64,000 nucleotides of DNA from Croceicoccus gelatinilyticus (GCF_018398395.1 NZ_JAHCBF010000001.1:1-64000), one strand, 5' to 3'; shown: positions 9,105 through 18,140, numbered from the stretch's first letter. Translations and numbers: made by a program. Notes: a model not told the origin generated them from the sequence alone.

Positions 9105-9399
9105 ACGCGACGCCATCGAATCTGGTGAACCGATCGATAGGCCTCCGATCTATCGTATCGTGCTGATCGCCTTTCTCGTCTGGTCTTCCCATTTCATCGT
9201 GAGCTACGGTGCGGCTCTGATATTTCCCGAGCAGGCGATCGCCCGCTGGATTGCCGGTGCCGCAATGCTGCTCGCCTTTGCCGCCCTAGTCGTAAGGGCG
9301 CGGCGGCCCGGCTGGATGCGCGATCCCATGGCGCTCGGCGCGCTGGGTCTCGCGCTGGCGGGCATAATTTTCGGCACCTTACCCGCCGTCGTCGGTTAG
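9097..9399 (+). CDS. Small membrane protein of the oxidase operon
   Basis: A 100-residue protein with three predicted hydrophobic helices (around 18-40, 48-66 and 80-98). It begins with GTG inside the last codons of the oxidase gene, an overlap of eight bases that implies translational coupling. No family is recognised with confidence. Position and size suggest an accessory or subunit IV-like protein of the oxidase. Confidence 0.7.
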   Translation: MDERDAIESGEPIDRPPIYRIVLIAFLVWSSHFIVSYGAALIFPEQAIARWIAGAAMLLAFAALVVRARRPGWMRDPMALGALGLALAGIIFGTLPAVVG

Positions 9400-9435
9400 T
9401 CCTCAAAAGGTCGCGGCATTCAGAGGAGAGACACC

Positions 9436-9873
9436 ATGGATCGCACAGTCACGCGTGCACGAAGTTTCGCCAATCCGCTCCATGCGACCCTGCTTGCCTT
9501 TCCGGTGGCGCTTTTTCCTTCCGCGCTTCTGTCGGACCTCACCTATTGGAGAACCGCGGAAATCCAGTGGACGAATTTCTCCTCCTGGTTGATCGCAGGG
9601 GCCGACGTATTTGCGGGCCTGGTGTGCGCTTGGGCGCTCATTGGCCTGTTCGTCGGGCGGGCGCGGCATAGCAGGGGACGCGGGACAATCTATTTCGTAG
9701 TGGTCGCGGCGATGTTCGTCCTTGGCGTGCTCAATGCCTTCCAGCATGCGCGTGACGGCTGGCATTCGGTCGGACCGATGGGCCTTGTGCTCTCAACGCT
9801 CTGCACCATTCTTGCCTTGGTCGCGGCCCTCCTCGCCTATGGCGGAACTTTCTCGGTGGAGAAACGCGCATGA
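9436..9873 (+). CDS. DUF2231-type membrane protein
   Basis: A 145-residue protein with four hydrophobic helices and the pattern of DUF2231 proteins: an N-terminal NPLHATLLAFPVALFPSALLSDL segment and a following WTNFSSWLIAGADVFAG. A strong ribosome site (AGAGGAGAG) precedes the ATG. Function of the family is not established; members often sit near haem or redox genes. The stop overlaps the start of the sugar dehydrogenase gene (ATGA at 9870-9873), so the two are co-translated. Confidence 0.75.
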   Translation: MDRTVTRARSFANPLHATLLAFPVALFPSALLSDLTYWRTAEIQWTNFSSWLIAGADVFAGLVCAWALIGLFVGRARHSRGRGTIYFVVVAAMFVLGVLNAFQHARDGWHSVGPMGLVLSTLCTILALVAALLAYGGTFSVEKRA

Positions 9874-11204
9874 ATCGGCTCGCCATCGTTGCTATACCGC
9901 TCACTGTTGCGCTGACTGCGTGCCAAGCTGCCAGCGAACCCGACATCGACCAGACGGGCAATAGCCCCGACCTGCCGGAACAGAACGACGCGTTGATCCC
10001 CGCAATGAAAATTCCGACGCCCGAAGCTTGGGGCGACGAATTGCCGGTCGTGCCGGACGGCTACACTGTCAGCGCCATTGCCAAGGATCTGAAGATCCCG
10101 CGCCAGACGCTTGTGCTGCCCAATGGCGACATCTTGGTGGCGGAAGGATCGGGCGGCAAGGCGCCCAAATTGCGGCCTAAGGACGTGATAGCGGGCTGGA
10201 TCAAGCAGCGCGGTAAGAGCTCAGTCGAAGGCGGCGATCGTATTACGCTGCTGCGCGACAGCGACGGTGACGGCCAGACTGACCTCCAGACCACTTTCAT
10301 CGAAGGGCTCGACGCACCCTATGGCCTCGCGTTCGTCGACGGTACCCTATATGTCGCCAATCAGGGCAGTCTGGTGAGCTTCGCCTACACCGAGGGTGCA
10401 ACCAAAATCACAGGAACGGGCGCCGAGGTCACCAAACTTCCCGCCAAAGTCAACCACCACTGGACCAAGGCGTTGACTGCCAGTCCCGACGGCTCGAAGC
10501 TTTATGTCGGAATTGGCTCCAACAGCAATGTCGGTGAACGCGGCATGGATGTTGAGGAAGACCGAGCTGTAATCTGGGAGATCGACCGTGAAAGCGGCGC
10601 GAGCCGCATCTTTGCCTCGGGAATCCGCAATCCTACCGCTCTGGCCTTTGATCCTTGGTCCGACCGGTTGTGGGCGGTCGTCAACGAGCGCGACGAGCTA
10701 GGCCCACAGCTGGTGCCGGACTATCTCACGTCGGTTCGCGACGGCGGATTCTACGGCTGGCCCTACAGCTATTACGGCCAGCACGTCGACCCCCGTATTC
10801 AGCCGCAGCGGCCAGATCTGGTGCGAAAGGCGATTTCTCCCGACTATGCGCTCGGTTCACACGTCGCGGCCCTAGGCGTCGATTTCACGACCGGAGGTAG
10901 CTTCGGCGAACGGTTCGGCGCAGGCGCCTTCGTAGGTATGCACGGCAGCTGGAACCGGGCCGATCCGTCGGGCTACAAAGTCGTATTTGTGCCGTTCAGC
11001 GGCGGCCACCCCAACGGTAAGCCGATCGATCTTATCACCGGCTTTCTAAAGGACGGTAAGGCACGCGGACGCCCGGTCGGCGTAACCTACGATGCGGCGC
11101 GCAGTGTGCTATTGGTGGCGGACGACGTTTCCAACACGGTTTGGCGCGTCGCTCCGCGTCGGGTGCCACGTACGAATCCGACCCCTTCCGTGCCACTTGA
11201 GTAA
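9870..11204 (+). CDS. PQQ-dependent sugar/sorbosone dehydrogenase-like lipoprotein
   Basis: A 444-residue exported protein with a lipobox (ALTAC, Cys18) and a six-bladed beta-propeller of the soluble glucose/sorbosone dehydrogenase family (GSDH). Visible elements are VLPNGDILVAEG, a DSDGDGQTD calcium-binding-like loop, the region NHHWTKALTASPDGSKLYV, GIRNPTALAFDP, and the repeated GFYGWPYSYYG and MHGSWNR motifs. Such enzymes oxidise sugars or polyols with PQQ and pass electrons to cytochrome c. Co-translation with the membrane gene upstream and nearness to two cytochromes c and a caa3 oxidase suggest a direct route from periplasmic sugar oxidation to oxygen. No PQQ biosynthesis genes are in the window. 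Confidence 0.85.
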   Translation: MNRLAIVAIPLTVALTACQAASEPDIDQTGNSPDLPEQNDALIPAMKIPTPEAWGDELPVVPDGYTVSAIAKDLKIPRQTLVLPNGDILVAEGSGGKAPKLRPKDVIAGWIKQRGKSSVEGGDRITLLRDSDGDGQTDLQTTFIEGLDAPYGLAFVDGTLYVANQGSLVSFAYTEGATKITGTGAEVTKLPAKVNHHWTKALTASPDGSKLYVGIGSNSNVGERGMDVEEDRAVIWEIDRESGASRIFASGIRNPTALAFDPWSDRLWAVVNERDELGPQLVPDYLTSVRDGGFYGWPYSYYGQHVDPRIQPQRPDLVRKAISPDYALGSHVAALGVDFTTGGSFGERFGAGAFVGMHGSWNRADPSGYKVVFVPFSGGHPNGKPIDLITGFLKDGKARGRPVGVTYDAARSVLLVADDVSNTVWRVAPRRVPRTNPTPSVPLE

Positions 11205-11661
11205 ATGAGACCGTGGCACCGACCGTCGACAAAGCGGGCTACCGCAACTGATTTGTTACGCTGAAATCATCCAAAACGGCACAGTTCAAAGGGCTTGGGC
11301 TACGGGAGAGCGGACGCAAACGTCAGTCTACTATAGCGGGGAGCTATACGAGCAAGTCTTTGGCGACCTCGAGTCCGAAAGGATGCTAGAGGAGGGGCGC
11401 TCGGCGCGCATCCGCAGCTTGTGGCAGCGCTAGAACACTTTCTGTCTTGCCTAAAGCGGCTTGATGCCTGGATAGAGGCGCGTGTTGACACGTGGAGTGG
11501 GGTAAAGGCCAAGCGATACCGACAGGCGTAGCCGAAATCTTCGCCGCTAGAGGTTGGGACGAGGCCCAATCTGCGGGCAGAGCATTGGCGGCGGTTGCGT
11601 CAGAAGCGGGCTTCAGCAGCAAGGACTTTAAATTCCTGCGGTGAATGACAGCTGCCCACCT
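11205..11661. pseudogene. Degraded reading-frame remnants, family unknown
   Basis: Plus-strand translation shows protein-like stretches in successive frames: one ending in DLESERMLEEGRSARIRSLWQR before a stop near 11432, one continuing ALEHFLSCLKRLDAWIEARV, and a third ending FAARGWDEAQSAGRALA and FSSKDFKFLR at 11643. This is the picture expected from a frameshifted gene, but I do not recognise the family and short open stretches in GC-rich DNA can mislead. It lies immediately before the repeated integrase unit. Confidence 0.3.
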
Positions 11662-12433
11662 CAAGTCGGCCGATCAGTGGGATGTGAGAGAACGCCTGGA
11701 AGCGGTCGATGAGATCTGCCGAGCGACCGCTTCTTTGGCTAGATTTCAGTTCGCTCCGCTAAGAGCAAAGCGTCTTCGACGTCGACGCCCAAATAGCGTA
11801 CAGTGTTTTCGATCTTCGTGTGGCCGAGCAGGATCTGGATCGCTCGGATGTTTCCCGTCGCGCGGTAAATCATCGCCGCCTTCGTCCGGCGCAACGAATG
11901 CGTACCGTATTCTGCCTTCCGCAGTCCGATCGCAGTAACCCATTCATCGACTAGGCGTGCATACTGTCGAGTGCTCATATGGCCAGAGTGGTCGATACGG
12001 CTTGGGAATAGATAATCACCAATCGAACCGCCTCGACGTTCCAGCCACGCTAGCAATGTCGCTCGCACGTCGGCAGTCAGCTCGAACTGGACTGGACGGT
12101 TGGTCTTTTGCTGAATGACGGTTGCCCGATTCCGAACTTCGACGCCCGCAACCACATCGCCGATCTTGATTTTTACCAGATCACAGCCCCGCAGTTTGCT
12201 GTCGATCGCGAGATCGAAAAGGGCCTTGTCCCTCAGTCGTCCTTCGCGATCGAGATGAAAGCGGATCGCCCAGATCTGCTTCTGTGTCAGTGGTCGCTTA
12301 GTTCCGACATTCTTGCCAGCATTCCAAGCCGGACGATGCCGAGTTGAGGCATCAAAATGTGAGTATCCCATTGCATTTCTCCTCGGCCCAAATGGCCGAA
12401 GAGATAACGCTCAGAATGTCGCTGCTTGGGCCG
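11662..12433 (-). repeat. Integrase repeat unit, copy 1
   Basis: This segment is nearly identical to 43590-44360. The match starts at CAAGTCGGCCGATCAGTGG on the plus strand and ends at GCTGCTTGGGCCG, so it includes the whole integrase gene plus about 60-80 bases on each side. Both copies have the same orientation, 31.9 kb apart. A shortened third copy lies near 28158-28469. Confidence 0.85.
11739..12371 (-). CDS. Tyrosine recombinase/integrase, copy 1
   Basis: A 210-residue phage-integrase family recombinase with the full catalytic set: Arg61 (LRGCDLVKI), Lys89, His158 and Arg161 (THSLRRTKA), His184 (LLGHTKIENT) and nucleophile Tyr193 (VRYLGVD). It is short, lacking a large arm-binding domain; the catalytic domain fills most of the chain, as in the compact recombinases of integron-like or cassette-type elements. 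It stands alone, without an excisionase or phage genes. The near-identical copy at 43666-44298 differs at few residues. Confidence 0.88.
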   Translation of the reverse strand: MGYSHFDASTRHRPAWNAGKNVGTKRPLTQKQIWAIRFHLDREGRLRDKALFDLAIDSKLRGCDLVKIKIGDVVAGVEVRNRATVIQQKTNRPVQFELTADVRATLLAWLERRGGSIGDYLFPSRIDHSGHMSTRQYARLVDEWVTAIGLRKAEYGTHSLRRTKAAMIYRATGNIRAIQILLGHTKIENTVRYLGVDVEDALLLAERTEI

Positions 12434-12544
12434 GTAGCGGACTCTCAGCTTGCGGTTAGTTTTCGCTCGAAGCGGCCATTTCTGCCCTGGCGCGGGCAGA
12501 AAATGGGCGAGGGCACTCTCTTGATGATGCCATTCTTAGGCATC

Positions 12545-13324
12545 TCATGCGGTCGGGACAGTTCCGCCATCGATGACATACTCGGTGCCCGTGATCGTGC
12601 TAGCACGATCGGAAGCGAGGAATGCGATCAGGCTGGCGATCTCCTCAGGCTGGGAGGGTCGTCCGATCGGCACGCCTCCAAGGGACTGCATGATCATCTT
12701 CCTGCCCGCGGCGATGTCGCTACCATGCTCGGTTGCAAGACGCTTGGCCAGTTCGACTGAAGCCTCGGTTTCGATCCACCCTGGCGAGACGCGCACCACG
12801 CGCACGCCCGCCGGTGCAACCTGCTTGGACAGGCTCTTGCTATAGGTCGAGAGCGCCGCCTTGGCGGCCGCATATGCGGTCGTCGCGTCCGGCAGGGGCA
12901 ACTCGCGCTGGATCGAGGTTACATGGATCACGACCCCGGATCCGCGCGTGACCATCGCCGGGACCAGAGCGCGATCGAGGCGGACGGCGGGCATGAGGTT
13001 GAGGTCGATCTCGGCTCGCCATTGTGCCTCGTCCAGCGCTTCGAACCCGCCCGCAGGGGCGGACGAACCGCCGAGCATGTGGACTATGATGTCGACTCCT
13101 TCGAACCTTTCGAGAACCGCTTCTACGACTGCGTCACACCCTTCCGCATGGGAGAGATCGGCGGCGATGAAACCGTCGGCCTCCATATCCGACGGTGCGT
13201 GCCGGGCCGTAGTGAGCAAGGATGCGCCAAGCTCCCGTAAGAGTTCGACCGTGGCCTTGCCCGCGCCTCGCGTTCCGGAGGTTACGAGCGCGCGCTTGCC
13301 TGCGAGATCGAGAAAGGGCCTCAT
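12545..13324 (-). CDS. SDR family oxidoreductase
   Basis: A 259-residue classical short-chain dehydrogenase: cofactor loop [10 protein letters not shown] at 15-24, and catalytic Tyr151-x3-Lys155 (AYAAAKAAL) with a Ser before it (HVTSIQRE). The C-terminal region has the usual [10 protein letters not shown] ending. It is expected to oxidise or reduce a hydroxy/keto group with NAD(P)H. It is encoded in an ATGA overlap with the NTF2-like gene upstream, and divergently from a LysR regulator that probably controls both. The first Gly of the cofactor motif is replaced in part (TSGTRGAG rather than TGxxxGIG), still compatible with binding. Confidence 0.88.
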   Translation of the reverse strand: MRPFLDLAGKRALVTSGTRGAGKATVELLRELGASLLTTARHAPSDMEADGFIAADLSHAEGCDAVVEAVLERFEGVDIIVHMLGGSSAPAGGFEALDEAQWRAEIDLNLMPAVRLDRALVPAMVTRGSGVVIHVTSIQRELPLPDATTAYAAAKAALSTYSKSLSKQVAPAGVRVVRVSPGWIETEASVELAKRLATEHGSDIAAGRKMIMQSLGGVPIGRPSQPEEIASLIAFLASDRASTITGTEYVIDGGTVPTA

Positions 13325-13650
13325 GGCACGATCTCCAGTTGCGCGATTTTGTCTCCATCGATGATGAAGCGATATCGCAAGTCCACCGGACTGCCGGGGA
13401 AATTGCCGACCAGGTGGCTGGTGACGACGATGCGGCCTACTTCCTTGGTCAGCGCAAATGGTTCTACGGTATACGAGTATTCGGTGGACGCGTGGGCAAT
13501 CCAGTGCCGAATCGCTTCGCGCCCCTCATAAGTGTTACCCTCGTCGATCACGGTCGCGTCGGTTGCGAAGCATTGCGCCAGCGCCTGCGCATCGCCTTTT
13601 CTGTCGGCTGCGAAATAGGCCGCGATCGCGTGCGGTAGCTCGATAGCCAT
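13321..13650 (-). CDS. NTF2-like/SnoaL-type small protein
   Basis: A 109-residue protein of the NTF2-like superfamily: N-terminal helix [31 protein letters not shown], then [13 protein letters not shown] and an alternating beta-sheet part. Relatives include ketosteroid isomerase-like and SnoaL-like enzymes as well as non-catalytic binding proteins, so the role is open. It is the first gene of a two-gene operon with the SDR, with which it overlaps by four bases. The intergenic space to the LysR gene (13651-13747) must hold both promoters. Confidence 0.82.
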   Translation of the reverse strand: MAIELPHAIAAYFAADRKGDAQALAQCFATDATVIDEGNTYEGREAIRHWIAHASTEYSYTVEPFALTKEVGRIVVTSHLVGNFPGSPVDLRYRFIIDGDKIAQLEIVP

Positions 13651-13747
13651 AGTTGTGCTCCTCTAGTCTGGAGTTCCTCTCCTACCGGCTTGCCTCCATG
13701 CCGATAATCAGGATAGTTCGGGATGAGTTATTTTAAAGATCCGGACA

Positions 13748-14647
13748 ATGGCACGTTACACCCTCAGCGATTTCGACGCGGTTCTGGCGGTCGGCAGGCT
13801 TGGCTCTTTCCGGGCCGCAGCTCTCGATCTGGGGATCTCGACCAGCGCGCTCAGCAGCGCCATTGCAAAGCTCGAGGCGCAGCTGGGCGTGCGCCTGTTC
13901 AATCGCACCACGCGCAGCGTGGCTCTGACCGAAGCCGGGCGCAGGTTCGTCGATGAGCTCGGCCCGGCCGTGCGCGACATCGGGCAGGCGCTCGATGCCG
14001 TTCGGTCCCAGCAAACTACCCCCTCGGGGACCCTTCGGATCAACACGTTCGCCACCGCAGGCCGAGAGGTGCTGGAGCCGCTCGTGCTGGAATATCTCCG
14101 CCGCTTTCCCGAAGTGAGGATCGATCTCGTCACCGAAGGCAAGCTGGTCGATATCGTCAAACAGGGCTTCGACTTCGGCGTTCGCAGCGAACACCTTGTG
14201 CCAAGCGACATGATCGCGATCCCGCTGACCGCGCCGAGGCGATACGCCGTGGTCGGCACCTCGGACTATTTCGAAGCCAATCCGCCGCCCCGGGTGCCGG
14301 CCGACCTGCTGCGCCATTCGTGCATTCGCACCCGCCTACCGAACGGAGCGATCTTCCGCTGGCGGTTCGAAGCCGGCGGAGAGCCGGTCCAGATCGATGT
14401 CGATGGCCCGATCACGCTCGACGAGGCGAGCCTGGCGCGCATCACGGCCCTGCAATCCGTCGGCATCGGCTTCTTCATGGAAACCGACGTAAGAGAGGAT
14501 ATTGCGGCCGGGCGTCTGGTCCGCGTGCTCGAGGACTGGACGCCTCCGCTCTCGCCGCTGTGTCTTTACTATCCCAGCCGCCGCAACCCGCCTGCGGCTT
14601 TCCGTCTCCTGGTCGACTTGGCGAGGGAATTGTCTCGGACTAGATAA
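13748..14647 (+). CDS. LysR family transcriptional regulator
   Basis: A 299-residue LTTR. The N-terminal winged helix (about 1-60: [37 protein letters not shown]) is followed by the linker helix and an effector-binding domain starting with SGTLRINTF. It is closest in feel to the group of LTTRs beside SDR genes. It faces the NTF2-SDR operon across 97 bases, the classical arrangement for a regulator that activates or represses its divergent neighbours. The inducer is unknown. Confidence 0.9.
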   Translation: MARYTLSDFDAVLAVGRLGSFRAAALDLGISTSALSSAIAKLEAQLGVRLFNRTTRSVALTEAGRRFVDELGPAVRDIGQALDAVRSQQTTPSGTLRINTFATAGREVLEPLVLEYLRRFPEVRIDLVTEGKLVDIVKQGFDFGVRSEHLVPSDMIAIPLTAPRRYAVVGTSDYFEANPPPRVPADLLRHSCIRTRLPNGAIFRWRFEAGGEPVQIDVDGPITLDEASLARITALQSVGIGFFMETDVREDIAAGRLVRVLEDWTPPLSPLCLYYPSRRNPPAAFRLLVDLARELSRTR

Positions 14648-14670
14648 CGACTACCAATATTGGGCCGCTT

Positions 14671-14688
14671 GCAGACAGTCTGCTTTTT
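14671..14688 (+). terminator. Short hairpin with T-run after the LysR gene
   Basis: GCAGA-CAG-TCTGC followed directly by TTTTT, 24 bases after the LysR stop. The stem is only five pairs, but the T-run makes a terminator likely. It lies within one copy of the dispersed intergenic motif TGGGCCG-TTGC-GAC-GTC-GC. Confidence 0.5.
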
Positions 14689-14979
14689 GGGTCTTATGTG
14701 GACAATGCAGCCATTAGAGCTCAAGCCGTCCGAAGCGACATTCAAACCCCTAGTCAAACGGTCCCGGGAGGCGCATATTCCGGCCCAGCGCCAGTCCCTA
14801 GGCCTCTTTGGGGAGAGTCCATACGTTCCAATTCTGGCGGAACATCTTCGGATATGCAGTCCGGGTAACACCTTCCTTCCCGGCTTGGCCTTCCGCAGAC
14901 AATAGGGGCGTTTGCCGGGGGCTTAGGCTCCCGGCAGATCGCCAAAAGCCACGAAGATCATGATAACTTGGCTGGCGCA
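14689..14979. other. Gap without gene
   Basis: About 290 bases (330 counting the hairpin before it) between the LysR gene and a small minus-strand gene. Open frames on both strands are short and show no family character, and no promoter, RNA or repeat was seen beyond the hairpin element at its start. Confidence 0.4.
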
Positions 14980-15192
14980 TTAATGCTGCACGCTTCGGAT
15001 GGCTGCTGCAGCATATATCCGAAGTCTATCGGCAATATCGACCCTGCTTTCGTTCTCGGCATATCGCGCGAGCGTGAAAAACATGGCTTGCACTTCATCG
15101 CGTGCTTCAAGGGATGCAGGTCCAAAGCCAACATGCCGGGCGAGAAGCCTGATTACCGTATCGCCCAAGGCATCTGTTATCGTTTCGACCAA
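14980..15192 (-). CDS. Small hypothetical protein
   Basis: A 70-residue, mainly helical protein (TITDALGDTVIRLLARHVGFGPASLEARDEVQ and later FFTLARYAENESRVDIADRLRIYAAAAI). The amphipathic pattern and absence of low-complexity GC-shadow features make it look like a true gene. There is no recognised family. It stands alone, upstream (same strand) of nothing obvious. Confidence 0.45.
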   Translation of the reverse strand: MVETITDALGDTVIRLLARHVGFGPASLEARDEVQAMFFTLARYAENESRVDIADRLRIYAAAAIRSVQH

Positions 15193-15315
15193 GTCAGGGG
15201 GCTGTCAGAGCAATTCGCTAGTCCGTTGTCCATTCGAGCGCGACCCCTGCCAAAACAACAGAAATTGGCATGCTTGGTTCCATGGCCAGCTTGAGCCATG
15301 GCGCCCAGCGATCGA

Positions 15316-15516
15316 TCAGCCATGGATCTCCCACAAGTTATCGCGATCGCGGGACAGGTGACAGAGAAGGTGGTCGCCGCGCCATAGCTCGAACCACTTC
15401 CCTGGCGGCTCGGCCATGAGTTGGGCCAGCGCACCTGCGGCGCTGTCCGCTTCGAACTCGATATCTTCATCCACGTCGAGTGCGTCGTCGTGGTAGTGCA
15501 AGTGGAACTGGGTCAC
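15316..15516 (-). CDS. Small 'ELW' family protein 1
   Basis: A 66-residue protein, with a GTG start at 15516 chosen because GGAGGG lies about six bases upstream; no ATG is in frame nearby. The pattern is a beta-strand (QFHLHYHDD), an acidic stretch, an Ala-rich helix (SAAGALAQLMAE), then KWFELWRGDHLLCHL and a C-terminal tryptophan. It resembles the products at 16177-16383, 17928-18140 and 25694-25897. Sphingomonad genomes contain many such small proteins with an ELW box; no function is known to me. Confidence 0.6.
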   Translation of the reverse strand: MTQFHLHYHDDALDVDEDIEFEADSAAGALAQLMAEPPGKWFELWRGDHLLCHLSRDRDNLWEIHG

Positions 15517-16176
15517 GTCATCCCTCCAGCGGCTTGTGCGATGCTGCGGCATCCTCCCCGATGGGCCGAGCAAGTCACGGCATCCACTCGGGTCTGCTCC
15601 TCGTCGAGGGTGTAACTCCTCGGCCCTGCTGAGCGCGTGTGGGGGGTGTGCCCAATGAACAGGGGGGGATCGTCCATCAAGCCAGGCGCCCAACAATGCT
15701 ATCATAGCACAGCGTGCCTCGAAGCGCCTGCCCGATTGCCATGCAAGCGACCAATGGAGGCGTATTCGGGATGGAGGCGTAGCTCGATATCCGAAGTCTG
15801 GGCAGAGGTTATGGGACGCTTTCCGCTTCAGTTTTCCAAAGTTATGCAAAATACATAACTTTTCATCGCAAATCTTCAGCTTAGACGTCAAAAAAGCACC
15901 ACAAGTTCAATGGCTTGATGCGCCATTGCGCTTAGCGCTTGTTTTTGCCACGCAAAGCTAAATGACAATTAAACAGATACGGCTGATCAACCACAAATTT
16001 TGCGTACCGCCCGCTCGATTTCGTAACTCGACATTAACGATGGCACGCTAAACTGGACTTCGAAGCTAGCCATTACTGCCAGTCGTAAGTTTCCGCTCAC
16101 GGCTGGCATTTTTCTTTGGGGCTGCGGGGGCTTTTTGGTGTGGCGAAGTTCCGGAGATGTCAGTGCGGCCTCTCAG
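15517..16176. other. Long gap, no gene seen; contains an orphan terminator
   Basis: About 660 bases. Minus-strand frames are open but carry no recognisable signal. The region 15890-16070 is more AT-rich than its surroundings, and a strong plus-strand terminator ends at 16117 with no plus-strand gene upstream of it, so a small RNA gene is possible here. Confidence 0.4.
16077..16117 (+). terminator. Rho-independent terminator without an annotated gene upstream
   Basis: TGCCAGTCGT (16077-16086) pairs with ACGGCTGGCA (16099-16108) with one G-T pair, a 12-base loop, then TTTTTCTTT. The form is canonical for the plus strand, but no plus-strand coding sequence precedes it. Confidence 0.65.
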
Positions 16177-16383
16177 TCATCCGACGAGACTGACCATCCA
16201 GTTTCCTCCAGCCTTGGCCGGCGGATACATGACGCAGACGCGCCTACCCTCACTCCATAGCGACACAGGTTGTTGTCCGCTGAGATCTTTGGCTTGCGAC
16301 ATGGCCTGCGCGACGCCGTCAGAATGAAAGCTGATCGTCGCCAGTTCTGGGTTGGCGTCAAATTTGACGGTGTAACTGGCCAT
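16177..16383 (-). CDS. Small 'ELW' family protein 2
   Basis: A 68-residue protein: beta-strand MASYTVKFDANPELATISF, helix GVAQAMSQAKDLSG, then QPVSLWSEGRRVCVMYP and WMVSL. It keeps the family layout, with SLW in place of ELW and a Cys two to three residues after the basic turn. GGAGAGGG immediately precedes the ATG. It is monocistronic, 660 bases from family member 1 on the same strand. Confidence 0.6.
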   Translation of the reverse strand: MASYTVKFDANPELATISFHSDGVAQAMSQAKDLSGQQPVSLWSEGRRVCVMYPPAKAGGNWMVSLVG

Positions 16384-16687
16384 ACCCTCTCCGCATGATT
16401 TTTGAAGGCGCGACCCGAACTTGGAACAAGTGGGGATTAAAGGTCGCGCCCCATGTACGATCCTACATCACATGCTGCGAATGCGAAGAAAATAGTGTGA
16501 TGAAACATCAGCAGTTTGGGGGAGATAAGAGAAGGCGGCCTCTGCAAGCCGCCTTCCCGAGGACATCGCTCAGGCGGGCCGGCAGGTCCTCTCGGCGCCC
16601 TAACGGCCAAAGAAGAGCACCTGTCCAGCAAGCGACCGAACTCATGCAGCAGTTCCCTGCCAAAGAAGCGGTGCCGTGCCCTTGAGA
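16384..16687. other. Gap with a GC-rich hairpin
   Basis: No gene is supported. GAAGGCGGC (16531-16539) pairs perfectly with GCCGCCTTC (16548-16556). On the minus strand the stem is followed by TCTTATCT, a weak T-run, about 130 bases after the histidine kinase stop, so it could terminate that transcript. Confidence 0.45.
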
Positions 16688-17710
16688 TCAGGTAGTCGAA
16701 ACGTCTTCGCCGGATTTGCCGATGAAGATACGGCATTCGATGCCGTTCTGCGCGAAATCCATTTCAACCGTTCCGTAGGACGCTATGGCTTGGGTGATCA
16801 GCGTCGATCCGAACCCACTCCCGCTCTGCCGACCGACTGTGGGCCCTCCACGCTCGGTCCAGATGATCTCCGTGCCATTTGAGATCCCCGCTATCTGAAC
16901 CTTCACAGTCCCTGTCTCGTTCGACAGAGCTCCATGTCTCATCGCATTCATGAGCAGCTCATGGAAGATGAGGGTTAGTCCCTGGCCCACTGCATTTTTC
17001 AGGATCGGGTCGGCTGTCGGCCAGATGACGACCCTCTCCTGTAAGCCTGAGAAGGCTGCCAACTCGTTCCGCAAGATCGAGCTCGCGCTCATTGCAGCGA
17101 AGTCTCCCGTGGCAAGGAGTTGGTGGCTTCGAGCCAGGGCGCTCACTCTTCCCTCGAGCGATTTTGCGAAAGTCTCGGTGCTGCTCGCTTTCGAAGCCGA
17201 AAGGCTGATCATGGCCTTGATCATGGCGAGCATGTTGCGAACCCTGTGGTTGAGTTCGTTCGTGATGAGCTGGAGACGTGCCTCATTACGCTTCGTGTCG
17301 GTGATGTCGATCACCTGGCCGATCAGCTTGGTGATGCCCCCCTTGGCATCGAGCAAGGGGCGTCCAGCTGCACTGATCCAGCGCCTCTCACCAGTTACAG
17401 TCTTTATTTGGCATTCGAACTTCCATTCCCGTTTGCCGGCAATCGCTGCCTGCTGGAGTTCATCGACTCTCGTTCGATCGCCATCGACGACGTGGTGCAG
17501 GAAGCCGTCGTAGGTCCATTCGGCCAATGGCTCAGTGTATCCGAATATCAGGTCGTGGGCGCGGTTCCTGATGGCCTTCCCAGTTTTCAAGTCGAGTTCC
17601 CAGATGCCCACGTGCCCGGTCTCTATGACAAGGCGCAGGTGTTCGGCACTAAGCTCATCGAAAGGCTGGATGTCGGGCATCTGGTCTTTTCGGGTAGCGG
17701 ACGGGCGCAA
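16688..17710 (-). CDS. PAS domain-containing HWE-family sensor histidine kinase
   Basis: A 340-residue soluble kinase. Residues about 20-140 form a PAS domain with PAC motif (TVTGERRWISAAGRPLLDAKGGITKLIGQVIDIT). Next is an HWE-type dimerisation box with the phospho-acceptor His155 in NELNHRVRNMLAMI, then an ATPase domain with FHELLMNAMRHG and the family-specific IIWTERGGP (the W-x-E part of HWE). There are no transmembrane segments, so it senses a cytoplasmic signal. HWE kinases are typical of alphaproteobacteria and often feed the general stress response. No response regulator gene is adjacent. ATG 17680 (MPDIQPF) is an alternative start. Confidence 0.9.
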   Translation of the reverse strand: MRPSATRKDQMPDIQPFDELSAEHLRLVIETGHVGIWELDLKTGKAIRNRAHDLIFGYTEPLAEWTYDGFLHHVVDGDRTRVDELQQAAIAGKREWKFECQIKTVTGERRWISAAGRPLLDAKGGITKLIGQVIDITDTKRNEARLQLITNELNHRVRNMLAMIKAMISLSASKASSTETFAKSLEGRVSALARSHQLLATGDFAAMSASSILRNELAAFSGLQERVVIWPTADPILKNAVGQGLTLIFHELLMNAMRHGALSNETGTVKVQIAGISNGTEIIWTERGGPTVGRQSGSGFGSTLITQAIASYGTVEMDFAQNGIECRIFIGKSGEDVSTT

Positions 17711-17927
17711 TTCTCCCGCCAGTTCCGGATCATACGGGTCCTACCCGTAACCTAGCACGGGCAACACTCGTTCCCGCAGGAGCCAAATTTTCAAGGGGCT
17801 CTCCTCAAGGGATGCGCAATTCCAGAAGTGCACGAGAAATCGTGCTACAATGGAGGGGTAAGATCGCGAGACTGGAGTCGCGGCACTCCTCTCTTGGCGA
17901 TTGTAAGATTCCAAAGGATCGCCTCGG

Positions 17928-18140
17928 ATGCGCCGGTACCAATTACAGATCGCTGGCCAGCAAGGACGCAGCGCGCGCCTTGCCGATTTCGAGTGCGAAA
18001 CCCGAGCGGACGCCTTGTCTGTTGTGGGCAGGCTCAGCCTGCTGGCTCGTGCCGAGCTTTGGCAGGACGAGTTCTATATCTGCACTATCGCTCAGGACGA
18101 CCTCTGTCGGGTTAGCCATGGCCATGACAATCGGTGCTGA
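17928..18140 (+). CDS. Small 'ELW' family protein 3
   Basis: A 70-residue protein: beta-strand MRRYQLQIAG, then DFECETRADALSVVGRLSLLARAELWQDEFYICTIAQDD. The ADAL-helix and AELWQDEFYICT match family member 4 (AELWEDGQFLCT) closely, while the C-terminus after CTIAQDD diverges and lacks the final tryptophan. AAAGGA lies nine bases before the ATG. It is the only family member on the plus strand. Confidence 0.55.
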   Translation: MRRYQLQIAGQQGRSARLADFECETRADALSVVGRLSLLARAELWQDEFYICTIAQDDLCRVSHGHDNRC

